NCBI GenBank assembly: GCA_021325295.1
Contig: JAJPHM010000013.1
Span: forward strand, 21,955 to 85,954
DNA from: Nitrososphaeraceae archaeon
GTDB lineage: Archaea > Thermoproteota > Nitrososphaeria > Nitrososphaerales > Nitrososphaeraceae
DNA length: 64,000 bases
Direction: 5' to 3'
The notes below the pieces were generated by a model. That model searched no databases and was not told the origin of the DNA. It saw only the letters and a list, made by a program, of their open reading frames with translations. Below, piece after piece: positions 55,640 to 63,517 of the stretch (positions are counted from its first letter, which is position 1; each line of letters opens with the position of its first letter). Made by a program: the position numbers and the translations under genes.

Positions 55640-56083
55640 TCAGTTAATCACATGGGGACATTTATTATAAAGGGCAAAAATAGCGTTTGTGGAATTTGTT
55701 GAAACACAATAAACCTTGTCGTTCATAAATACAATATAAGCTTCTATCTGCTCAATTACTTGGTTACCGTTCATTCTGGTTTCACCTTCATGTACTAGAT
55801 ATGCAACCAAGCCAGTATCATTATTGACATATTTCTCGCCTGTGACTAACGGTTGAGAGGAGGGACAGGCAATGCCCAAATCAGCGCAGTATTCGCCACC
55901 AAGAGTACGGGACGTTTCATTTCCTGCATAGTGCCACGAGGGACCAAAAGTTAGCATCGGATGGACAGGTACTGGATATGTAATCAAACTTGTAGGATGA
56001 TAAATTATCGAGAGTGTAAGGATAAGAGCAATTGCTGCTGCAAACCCTGCTATAACTGGAAAACCAATATTATTATCAGCCAT
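55640..56083 (-). CDS. Signal-anchored small extracytoplasmic protein
   Basis: A 147-residue protein from ATG 56081-56083 (an ATG 30 bases upstream is possible). One N-terminal transmembrane helix (PVIAGFAAAIALILTLSIIY) is followed by an outer domain with four Cys (YCADLGIACPSS; YCVSTN; KCPHV). The regular Cys spacing suggests disulfides. No family recognised. Confidence 0.55.
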   Translation of the reverse strand: MADNNIGFPVIAGFAAAIALILTLSIIYHPTSLITYPVPVHPMLTFGPSWHYAGNETSRTLGGEYCADLGIACPSSQPLVTGEKYVNNDTGLVAYLVHEGETRMNGNQVIEQIEAYIVFMNDKVYCVSTNSTNAIFALYNKCPHVIN

Positions 56084-56380
56084 TGTTGAATCTCCTTTTG
56101 ACAAATATTCCAATACTAATTATCTGCAATAAAGCAGCTTTCTTTACCGCTACTGCTTCTTCGAGGTTTTTGTTGCTAATAAGATTATTTTCGTCATAGA
56201 TTACAATTGCAAGTAAATGCAATTGCAATAGAGCTCAAAAGCTTTCATATTCCTACTTTTAACATCTAATCACCTGCTATTGAAAGAAGATATGGGCCAC
56301 TCTATGAGATGTTTCTTGCAATGATCTTGTTGAACTGCAAAGCCAATGAAGCTTGCATGGATAATCTGAATTATAATTGA
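56084..56380. other. Intergenic, nothing recognised
   Basis: AT-rich spacer between two minus-strand genes. No RNA or repeat seen. Confidence 0.35.
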
Positions 56381-58033
56381 TCAGAATGGCTCGATATGAA
56401 CAACCACTCTGGAAACATGCATCGCCCGGAGAATCAGATTCTGAACATCAGTGGCTATCCTGTGGGCTTCATTTAGTGTGATCGACCTGCTTCCTGGCTG
56501 GGTCTCATCTGGCTTATCGCTGTGAGTGCTGTTGTTGGCAGGTAGCGTCAACGATGTCACTCCTGTTCTTTTATTTGCAGCATCAATTACAATTGTCAAA
56601 GTGACATGGAGTTCATTGTTGATATTTATGATGCTGACATCTTTGCAATCAACTACTGATTCAACTGACAAAGCAAGCCTTATTATCTTCTCAACAGTCG
56701 ATTGGTCAGCTACAGTCTGTACACCAATAGTTGTATTCTCACTGGTTTCAGTTTCCATGTGTGTGGTGACAAACTTTATTCTGGGTACTTCTTGCTTTAT
56801 GCGCCGCTCAAAATCATCGATTATACTGTGGGCCTTTTTGATGTCAATGCTTCCTTCCATTTGCACGTCAAGGTATAGGTGCAGGCCGTAGTCAATTTCG
56901 CCCTCACTCTTGGTTACAGGCTCGCTTGGAATAGAAGGAGATGGAGATGGAGAAGTGGAAGAAGGAGGAGAAGAAGGATGTATTATCTTTGAAAGGAATA
57001 TTGAATGAACATTTTTTATCCCTTCTGTCTCTGCAGCGATAAGCCTCACCCTGTCAGTAATGGTCTCCTGCCCTGTCTCCACGGCATCCACGTGCACCAA
57101 TACACTTGAATTGGGAAGCGCCTGCCTTACCCTATCTTCAACTGATGTCGCTACTCTGTGGGCCTTGTCATGAGTATAGGTTCTTGGAACTTCTATGTGC
57201 ATGTCCACAAAGGTTTCTTTGCCCACATTTCTGATTCTAATATCGTGAGCATTATCAAGCCCTTCAAGTCCAGATACAGCTTCGACTACTCTGGAATAGA
57301 CACCCTTCGGTGCTCTATCTAGAAGAACATCCAGTGTGCGCCTGCCAAGACCCAAGGACGTATAAATCATCATTGCAGCCGCAGCTATTGCAGCAAATGC
57401 ATCTGCATTTGGCACTTTTGCAAGTAGAACCATAAACAGGCCTGCAATGATAATGCCAGAAGTCAGCATGTCTGCTTTGAAGTGAAGAGCATCTGCCTCC
57501 AGTGCCTGGCTACCATACTTTTTGGCTGCTCTGTAAAGTGCTCGGGACCTTCCAAAATCCACACCAACCGAGATGAACATTATTGCAAATGAAAAGACTG
57601 TGACTTCAGGCTGTACATTTTTGAAGAATATCCTGTCGAATCCTTCGTAAAATATCCACCCCGCGATGGCAAATAGCAGGATAATCTCCAACAAGCTAGA
57701 GAGGCTCTCATATTTGGCATATCCATAGGTATACTTTTTGTCTGGAGGCCTCATAACCATACGCACAGCGTAAAATGTCATTACAGCAGCCATCACATCC
57801 AGCCCTGAGTGCATCGCTTCAGACAATATACCCAGACTATTGGTAGAGTATCCGATTGCAAGCTTGAGGGCTGTTAGACCGGCCGAGGCGATAATAGAAA
57901 TTATCGCAATCATCAGCTTCTCCTTATCCATCATCTGTTTTCGGGCAGAGTCGTCAATCCTCGATGATGGTTCCTGCTGGCCAGACTCCAAGTTGTCATC
58001 AGCGTTGGCTGGTGCCTCTACCACTGGATTCAC
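56381..58033 (-). CDS. CDF metal transporter with three C-terminal metal domains
   Basis: A 550-residue cation diffusion facilitator that exports divalent metal by proton antiport. Six helices carry the transport site HSGLD (H75, D79) and HFKAD (H184, D188), a His/Asp set common in Zn2+ transporters. The usual single ZT-dimer domain is here three times (starting near GLDNAHDIRIRN, GIKNVHSIFLSK and VVDCKDVSIIN), with a Ser/Pro linker inside the second and another before the end. Standard members have about 300 residues, so this is unusually long. Confidence 0.85.
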   Translation of the reverse strand: MNPVVEAPANADDNLESGQQEPSSRIDDSARKQMMDKEKLMIAIISIIASAGLTALKLAIGYSTNSLGILSEAMHSGLDVMAAVMTFYAVRMVMRPPDKKYTYGYAKYESLSSLLEIILLFAIAGWIFYEGFDRIFFKNVQPEVTVFSFAIMFISVGVDFGRSRALYRAAKKYGSQALEADALHFKADMLTSGIIIAGLFMVLLAKVPNADAFAAIAAAAMMIYTSLGLGRRTLDVLLDRAPKGVYSRVVEAVSGLEGLDNAHDIRIRNVGKETFVDMHIEVPRTYTHDKAHRVATSVEDRVRQALPNSSVLVHVDAVETGQETITDRVRLIAAETEGIKNVHSIFLSKIIHPSSPPSSTSPSPSPSIPSEPVTKSEGEIDYGLHLYLDVQMEGSIDIKKAHSIIDDFERRIKQEVPRIKFVTTHMETETSENTTIGVQTVADQSTVEKIIRLALSVESVVDCKDVSIININNELHVTLTIVIDAANKRTGVTSLTLPANNSTHSDKPDETQPGSRSITLNEAHRIATDVQNLILRAMHVSRVVVHIEPF

Positions 58034-58372
58034 AATACTGGCAATTTCTTAAATAGATTTGTTATTGCCTGGGACTCTATTATTTGGAGCCTATCCAAGT
58101 ATTGCCACCGTGTATGATTCAAGAATTCAATATCTTGTGTCTAACTTTGTCAAGATAGCACAGCTGTTATTTGCCTGATGATACAGCAAAATAGTGCAAA
58201 CATTGTTCAGACAGTATTTTTGGGTAGGATCTTGGTTACTAGAACTTGTCTTTCATAAATAGTCAAGATGCAGAAAAAATCCATTGCAGCATCAGAACAT
58301 GCTTGAACTCACGAACGGCCATAGATCTATTGCCTTACAATGCCATTTACGAGACGACTTCTAATTAATTAA
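58034..58372. other. Intergenic, nothing recognised
   Basis: A 339-base AT-rich gap upstream of the CDF gene. It should hold its promoter; no RNA gene seen. Confidence 0.35.
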
Positions 58373-58519
58373 TTAATTTCTACTTTCCAAGTTAGGGATA
58401 GCATCCTTATGGACAAGCCGCCTATGCTCTTCCATAGACTCTAGTTTGTCAAACTTTGCATTACAGATGTCGCATCGATATGACTTGTGCCTTCCGATTC
58501 CAAAGAAGAATGAGCGCAC
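58373..58519 (-). CDS. C2H2 zinc-finger micro-protein
   Basis: A 48-residue protein from GTG 58517-58519 to TAA 58373. A classical finger, YRCDICNAKFDKLESMEEHR then RLVH, fits C-x2-C-x12-H-x4-H. Single-finger micro-proteins of this kind occur in archaea and some archaeal viruses and probably bind DNA. The start is uncertain because no ATG precedes the finger. Confidence 0.6.
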   Translation of the reverse strand: MRSFFFGIGRHKSYRCDICNAKFDKLESMEEHRRLVHKDAIPNLESRN

Positions 58520-58605
58520 ATCTGACTATGGGTTATACTGGTTTTAAAGACTTGTGGATAAATTATACAACATCAGTTTTAATTAGTTAGTTGCTTTCTC
58601 CATTA

Positions 58606-58782
58606 TTATTCGTAAACCGGCTTGCCGTCAGATGTGTACTTTTTTATGCGCCTTGCATTGGTTGAAGAAGAAGGCTGGTTGGAATTGCCAGAAGAAGGTT
58701 GAGGTTCATTTTGCTTATGCTTATCATCTTGGCCCTCTGCTGAATCTTGTTTCTTTTTGCGAAATTTGTCAAGAAGACCCAT
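58606..58782 (-). CDS. Small basic/hydrophilic protein
   Basis: A 58-residue protein from ATG 58780-58782: basic N-terminal helix (MGLLDKFRKKKQ), a Gln/Ser/Pro-rich disordered middle and a structured-looking end (ARRIKKYTSDGKPVYE). The ends look selected while the middle is low-complexity, as in small conserved archaeal proteins. Function unknown. Confidence 0.5.
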   Translation of the reverse strand: MGLLDKFRKKKQDSAEGQDDKHKQNEPQPSSGNSNQPSSSTNARRIKKYTSDGKPVYE

Positions 58783-58957
58783 GGATAGACTGTTTTGCTC
58801 GGATCAAACTAATAAACTCATTCTCTATAGTCTGATGTCAAGTTACTGGTTGTTATGTTAACCATTTATAATTGCGGTTCGATAGATAGAGGCAGTCTGC
58901 CAGGCTTGACAGCATTCTCACAGCTATGCTAATATTCGACAGTAGCCTATAATTTAC

Positions 58958-59152
58958 ATGGCACATGAGTATCTGCCGCCCTTACAGCCGGCATACAAGG
59001 AGTGCAAATGCTGCGGCAAGCGCACAGAATCTATATGTACAAAATGTGGCTACTGCTACGAGTGCCATCCGGAGATAGAGGAAATGGAAAGGAGGACAGT
59101 AGTGACTATGCCCGGTAATTTGAGATCTCTGACAGACATTGAAAGCAGCTGA
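58958..59152 (+). CDS. Cys-rich zinc protein
   Basis: A 64-residue protein with three CxxC-type pairs (CKCCGK, CTKCGYC, YECHPE; Cys at about 16, 18, 19, 27, 30, 33, 36). This suggests a double zinc ribbon or treble clef. A short acidic C-terminus follows. No family recognised. ATG 58958. Confidence 0.65.
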   Translation: MAHEYLPPLQPAYKECKCCGKRTESICTKCGYCYECHPEIEEMERRTVVTMPGNLRSLTDIESS

Positions 59153-59341
59153 ACGCTGTATTTTGATATTGATTTTTGGCTTTACTCTTTCAAGTCTTTC
59201 AACCTACTTTCTGTACAATTTCTTTCTGACAGACCCTATACAGAAAAGAATCTTGAGCAGCGTCTAAACTAATGCAAGTAGGTAAGTAGTATTCTGTCAC
59301 TTTACTTCCATTTTCCATAAGGTCAGGCCTGACACTTTCAT

Positions 59342-59566
59342 TCATTCTATCTGGAACATTAATGTCATGTCTATACAAGGCAGCCTCTGCAACTGCTTTG
59401 CAGCTAAGGCAACATCTACTCTTTGGAGAATCTCTGATTTCTGGTTGCTTATGATATGAACGAAATATTTGGGCAACTCTAGTCTAGTCGACCTCCACTT
59501 TCTGCCAGCATATTCTTTAATTAATTCATTGTTAAAATGAGATTTCCCACGCTCGTTATACAACAA
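59342..59566 (-). CDS. Doubtful 74-codon ORF
   Basis: An open frame with a plausible mixed composition (RLELPKYFVHIISNQKSEIL QRVDVALAAKQ), but no family, no clear promoter and no partner. Surrounding DNA (59153-59341 and 59567-59937) shows nothing recognisable. Confidence 0.25.
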   Translation of the reverse strand: MLYNERGKSHFNNELIKEYAGRKWRSTRLELPKYFVHIISNQKSEILQRVDVALAAKQLQRLPCIDMTLMFQIE

Positions 59567-59937
59567 AAGCGTTGCATAACTTGTTGCACAATCACGAACT
59601 GTTCAAAAAATTACTAATACTAAACTTCTTGAAGCAAACAATCAAGTATGACTATAAAATTTTCCGACTTTATTATTTGTAATATGGTATATCTATCCCC
59701 CTACCAAGTCAGTGAAAAAGAGAATATGCACACCAAATCTCAACCTGTTACTCAGGCTCTCTAACTCGAAAAGACGTATTCATTCTGTCCTATAGACCTA
59801 AGGCAATAGCTTTGATTAGATGTCCATATGCGATACTACAGAGAATACTTGTGGCGATCCATGAACTAGCCAATGACAAAGCAGAAGAGGTAGAGTCCTT
59901 ACTTAACAGGAAATTCTGATAGAAATTGATGATAGCT
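59567..59937. other. Intergenic, nothing recognised
   Basis: AT-rich, no gene, repeat or RNA seen. Confidence 0.35.
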
Positions 59938-60369
59938 TTATGGCGAAATGGTGGGCAATGTCTTTATCGCATCCTTTACGAGGGCTATTTCGTTATCTAT
60001 CCTCTCTAATTTCTGCTGGTTTGTGCCCAATGCATGAAGGATCTTTGTCTTGTGTTCTTCAAGGAACGTACAATAACTCTCAAGGCTGGCATTCAATAGT
60101 CCTCTATTCCAGTTTATGATTTCTGGTAACTCGGAAGATAGAAATACACTTCCGGCCCGTCTTTCTATATTCTCGGCCAGAGACTTAGCATATTGAGGTA
60201 TTTCTTCTAAGTCTTGGGATACGAGCTCCCGTATAGCCTCGCTGAATTTCCTTTCTGCTTCACTCTGTTGGGGAGATTCTATGGTTTGGGACACTACTTC
60301 GGAATAATGTACTAATGCTCTAGATAGTACTCGACAAAGCTCTCTCATTCCGGACCTTAGCAATTGCAC
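59938..60369 (-). CDS. Helical protein of the divergent module
   Basis: A 143-residue all-alpha protein with heptad-like segments (LVHYSEVVSQTIESPQQSEA; LGTNQQKLERIDNEIALVKD), probably a helical bundle or coiled coil. No family recognised. It is transcribed divergently from the winged-helix gene at 60486, and the spacer carries a palindrome, so both may be controlled by that regulator. Confidence 0.55.
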   Translation of the reverse strand: MQLLRSGMRELCRVLSRALVHYSEVVSQTIESPQQSEAERKFSEAIRELVSQDLEEIPQYAKSLAENIERRAGSVFLSSELPEIINWNRGLLNASLESYCTFLEEHKTKILHALGTNQQKLERIDNEIALVKDAIKTLPTISP

Positions 60370-60440
60370 GTTTTACCTAACAACTTGGTTTTAACGTTTC
60401 TTGGGATAAACTGGCTTATTTAATGTTAGTTTGTATTAAC

Positions 60441-60454
60441 TTAACTGTAGTTAA
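60441..60454. promoter_or_regulatory. Palindromic operator candidate
   Basis: TTAACTGTAGTTAA is a near-perfect inverted repeat, with further TTAAC words on both sides, between two divergent genes of which one encodes a winged-helix regulator. Autoregulation is the likely use. Confidence 0.4.
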
Positions 60455-60464
60455 CTTATTAAAT

Positions 60465-60471
60465 AAGGAGG
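60465..60471 (+). promoter_or_regulatory. Strong Shine-Dalgarno-like site
   Basis: AAGGAGG is unusual in this mostly leaderless window. It is 14 bases before GTG 60486, a long spacing, so either the GTG is used with this spacing or a rarer codon nearer (ATA 60477) is the start. Confidence 0.35.
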
Positions 60472-60485
60472 TTTACATATACCCT

Positions 60486-60803
60486 GTGTCAGGCATAGCG
60501 CAGATAGCAACCAAGATAGCAGGAAAGTTTGAGGTACTGTCTAATCCATATCGTACACTAATACTCGCCTTTCTACTGAAAAACAAGGAAGCAAGTTGGT
60601 CTGACATTAAGCAATTCCTAGAAAGTAATGCAGGTAGTATAAATCCTAACACTTTGCAGTTTCATCTAAAAGCGTTATTGCATGCAAACATGGTAAGACG
60701 TTCTGGAAGTGAAGAAAATATCGTATACACGCCCGGGATAATCTCGGATGAGATCTCAGGAATGTTGGATGAAGTTGTTCAGAAATTAAATTCCAAGGAG
60801 TAG
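60486..60803 (+). CDS. ArsR-like winged-helix regulator
   Basis: About 105 residues from GTG 60486. The winged helix runs KIAGKFEVLSNPYRTLILAF, SWSDIKQFLESNAG, INPNTLQFHLKALLHANMVR and a short wing, then a C-terminal dimerisation helix. This is the ArsR-type arrangement without the usual metal-site Cys. It heads a three-gene plus-strand cluster, with the next gene 5 bases away. Confidence 0.7.
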   Translation: MSGIAQIATKIAGKFEVLSNPYRTLILAFLLKNKEASWSDIKQFLESNAGSINPNTLQFHLKALLHANMVRRSGSEENIVYTPGIISDEISGMLDEVVQKLNSKE

Positions 60804-60807
60804 AAAG

Positions 60808-61068
60808 TTGTCAATTCAAAGATACAGCGAGTATCAGATTAAGCAAAAAATTGTCAGTATAATTAGGAGCTTCACCAATACGTATCCATCAGATACAGAT
60901 ATCAGAATCAATGAGCTACAAAGAAACGCGCAAGGAGACTATATTATCAAGGGACAATACGCGTACAAAAATGTTCTTACAAGTGTCGTCTTGGAGAAGG
61001 GGACCTTTGACATAACTCTCAGTGCCCAGAATCTGGATATACTTGCAAGCAAAATAACCAGAGCCTAG
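60808..61068 (+). CDS. Small hypothetical protein of the module
   Basis: An 86-residue alpha+beta protein (helix YQIKQKIVSIIRSF, strands DYIIKGQYAYKNVLTSVVLE KGTFDITLS) from TTG 60808. No family recognised. Its tight spacing to the regulator (5 bases) and to the next gene (about 30 bases) implies one operon. Confidence 0.6.
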   Translation: MSIQRYSEYQIKQKIVSIIRSFTNTYPSDTDIRINELQRNAQGDYIIKGQYAYKNVLTSVVLEKGTFDITLSAQNLDILASKITRA

Positions 61069-61099
61069 CTTTTTATTTTGCCTCTTTCTGGCAGATGTA

Positions 61100-61759
61100 A
61101 TGACAGCTTCCTATAAGAGTAGGTTCAGGGTGGTACTTCTGCTAGGAAGCTACGACCCAGATACAGAGAAGGTCCTATCAAAACTAAAAGAAGACATACC
61201 AGCACACATGATGACTGAAGAAGAAAATGTATTGATATTCCTATTGCGAGATATCGAGATCTATCTAGTAGATTATTCAGATGAAAATGGCAAGGATGCA
61301 CGCATTATTCTCATTTCCGACAAGTACCGAGACAAAATTACCATCATTGCATTAAATGAACGTGAAATCATAGATTCGACTGAGTTTTCTTCTTCAGGTA
61401 CCCACCAAGATCAAATAATAGAAGAATATGCAAAGCGGTATCCGAATCCACGTATAAGCAAGCTACCTATTCTTGAAAAATTACGGCAGCTTGCTGCAAG
61501 TGCATCTCTTACAATGCTAGTACGCCATAAAGAAGAGACAAGAGGCGGCGAATACATTGAGCTCGCCTTTCTTCTTGGTACAGGGACTCTAAATCCATCT
61601 AGAGTATATTTTCTAAAGAAGGAAGGTTTTGATATGTCTGAAATGGGTTGGGAATTACTTGACTTTTATGGCGTTAACTTTCGATCCTACAAAGATGAAA
61701 ACTATCTTTGTAATGAAATGGTAAGGCTAATCAGATATTCAATACGCAAGGATCATTGA
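61100..61759 (+). CDS. Rossmann-like protein, possibly nucleotide-processing
   Basis: A 219-residue protein. The N-terminus FRVVLLLGSYDPDTEKVLSK has a beta-Gly-alpha nucleotide-binding look. The later segment LTMLVRHKEETRGGEYIELA with a conserved-looking GG..E, then SRVYFLKKEGFDMSEMGWEL, resembles nucleoside 2-deoxyribosyltransferase or TIR-like folds where a Glu in the same place is catalytic. This is inference; a database profile was not available. It ends the 60486-61759 operon. Confidence 0.45.
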   Translation: MTASYKSRFRVVLLLGSYDPDTEKVLSKLKEDIPAHMMTEEENVLIFLLRDIEIYLVDYSDENGKDARIILISDKYRDKITIIALNEREIIDSTEFSSSGTHQDQIIEEYAKRYPNPRISKLPILEKLRQLAASASLTMLVRHKEETRGGEYIELAFLLGTGTLNPSRVYFLKKEGFDMSEMGWELLDFYGVNFRSYKDENYLCNEMVRLIRYSIRKDH

Positions 61760-61831
61760 ATAGCAAATTTACTTCTATCCTTAAAATGTGTAGAGGAATA
61801 TCTGCTCCACACTACTGCTTTAGCTCAGTGA

Positions 61832-62002
61832 TTATTCCAATTTCTTGATCCTGATGATTTTCCTGCCGCCTTGCATTGTAGTTTCCCAGTCCAGAACGTC
61901 GCCAACAGTTATCTCTATTTCCCGAACAATCTTTTCTGGGATAGTAGTTCTAACGGAAGATGACTTGGTATTTGCCTTGGCCACAATAGATTTTTCGCCC
62001 AT
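61832..62002 (-). CDS. AbrB/SpoVT-type DNA-binding protein
   Basis: A 56-residue swapped-hairpin protein: SVRTTIPEKIVREIEITVGD then VLDWETTMQGGRKIIRIKKLE. The TTIPxxI...VGDxLxW pattern is typical of AbrB-like regulators and antitoxins; no toxin gene is adjacent. It is divergent from the recombinase gene across a palindromic spacer, so control of the recombinase is likely. Confidence 0.75.
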   Translation of the reverse strand: MGEKSIVAKANTKSSSVRTTIPEKIVREIEITVGDVLDWETTMQGGRKIIRIKKLE

Positions 62003-62013
62003 TTATCTGTCTA

Positions 62014-62068
62014 TACCTACAATACCTATATCTTTAAATAGATTCTCTATAGATAGGTATCATAGGTA
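62014..62068. promoter_or_regulatory. Large inverted repeat between abrB-like and recombinase genes
   Basis: TACCTACAATACCTATATCT (62014-62033) faces AGATAGGTATCATAGGTA (62051-62068), with a TATA-like TTTAAATAG between. Each arm holds two TACCTA half-sites, as expected for binding of a multimeric regulator such as the AbrB-like protein. Confidence 0.55.
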
Positions 62069-62077
62069 GCGCCATAG

Positions 62078-62422
62078 TTGCAAAATAGCCCGACAGCAGC
62101 TAAAAAATTTGATGGTCATGCATACAGACAATTGCATCCGCAGTTACACAAAAAGAGCCGCTTGCGGGTCAAGGGTATCAAAGTTAGGGACAAAGAAAAG
62201 ATCAAGGAAGCGATCATGATCAGCATACAAAAGGGTAACTATACAACTAGAGAAATAGGGCTTGACGTAGGCAAAGACTACAGTACAATATCGCGGTATT
62301 TGTCAGAGATGGAAGGAGATGGCAGGAGATGGCAAGTGGGGAGTAAAGCGCGATGCAAATGGCAACATTGTCATGTCTTTGCAACAGCAACTTGCTCAAG
62401 AGTATTCAAAGCTACAGAATGA
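62078..62422 (+). pseudogene. Recombinase gene, N-terminal (HTH) part, out of frame
   Basis: Codes for a basic N-terminus and a helix-turn-helix (IKEAIMISIQKGNYTTREIG, KDYSTISRYLSEMEGDG) from TTG 62078. After a 10-bp tandem duplication (62315-62334) it reads on in the wrong frame to 62422. With one duplicate removed, SEMEGDG continues straight into KWGVKRDANGNIV of the next part, giving a single HTH-tyrosine recombinase. Confidence 0.7.
62315..62334 (+). repeat. 10-bp tandem duplication breaking the recombinase
   Basis: GGAGATGGCA occurs twice in direct succession. Ten bases shift the frame by one, and deleting one copy restores an uninterrupted reading frame through both parts. Confidence 0.75.
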
Positions 62423-63488
62423 AAATTTCAACCAGCTTCCTTCATTACAAAAATGGATAACCTATTTGAAGGCAGGAAAGACGCCGGCTACCAGAATCAG
62501 GTATATGATAAACATGATTCACGGGATATCTGATCAGCTGATGGTCATGCCGGAGACTCTGGTCAGCCACGGCGTACCAATAGACACAGCAAAGCGCAAA
62601 GAGATAGCGATAGAGTATTGGCAGAACTTTCTAGCATGGTTTAACACTGCATATCCTCAAATGCAGCGTACAAACACCATCGTTGCTTACCGCAGCTTTT
62701 TGTCAGCCCACAGCATCAACTTTGCTCATGGGGAAGGCAAGCGTTATGGTCTATCAACCACGTCTGAGAAGCTTGGAGAGTATAAGGAAATCATGCTCAC
62801 ACCAGAGCAGATTGAGACGGTAAACAGGCGGCTAGAAAATGACAACGACTGGGAGGCATGGTCATTTATGAACATCGACCTTCACACCGGAGCTAGAGCG
62901 TTTGCCATGGCATCTACGAGCTGGGACAGGGTAGCAATGTCTCCTGTTTTCCGGGTAGAGCAGTTTGAGCCCAAGATAAAGAAAGGTTCATGGTACCTGA
63001 CAAGGGAAGGCAAGTGGTGGGTCAAGTACCCAACCGAAGAATGCAGGTCGATTATTAAAACTGTTCATGATCAGCTGCCAAAAAGAGATTGCATGTTCTT
63101 TGACAATGCCGGAAGTGATAAAGCGAACTGTCTGAGGGCAAGCTACTTTACGAAGAGAATGACGGCTAGGTTCAGAAAGATATTTTCAGAGCTTGATAAG
63201 AGCAGCTGGCTCAATGAGAAGACCCGGACCTACGCGCTTGGAGATGGATTGTATTTTGACGGGCGTCCATTACATCTGTTCAGACATACAATGGCTCAGT
63301 ATTACCTAGCTGCAACAAACTGGTCGCTTGCTTATGTAGCAAGCTTGGGTGGATGGGAAAATACAGAAGTATTGAACAAATGTTATGGTGGAATTCCAGA
63401 GCATATCAAGGCACACGTAGCAAAATCCGTACATGTAAAGTTCGATACTTTAGAGCTTAGCGCTTCAATAACTACAAGGTTATTGTGA
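62319..63488 (+). pseudogene. Tyrosine recombinase, catalytic part, out of frame
   Basis: A 389-codon frame. Helical core-binding domain (SLQKWITYLKAGKTPATRIR), then the catalytic domain with Arg in HTGARAFAM (near 194), HLFRH (box II His/Arg, near 319), GGWENTEV in place of the usual LGH, and the nucleophile Tyr in NKCYGG (near 355). It may still be translated from ATG 62319 or a later start, lacking the HTH. Probably the integrase of a resident element; its tRNA target is not visible here. Confidence 0.75.
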
Positions 63489-63517
63489 TTGAAAATGTAT
63501 TGACATGAACATGGCGA

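Noticed and set aside
58632..58835. A 67-codon plus-strand frame
   Set aside because: It is antisense to the 58-residue micro-protein, which has the better start, end and composition.
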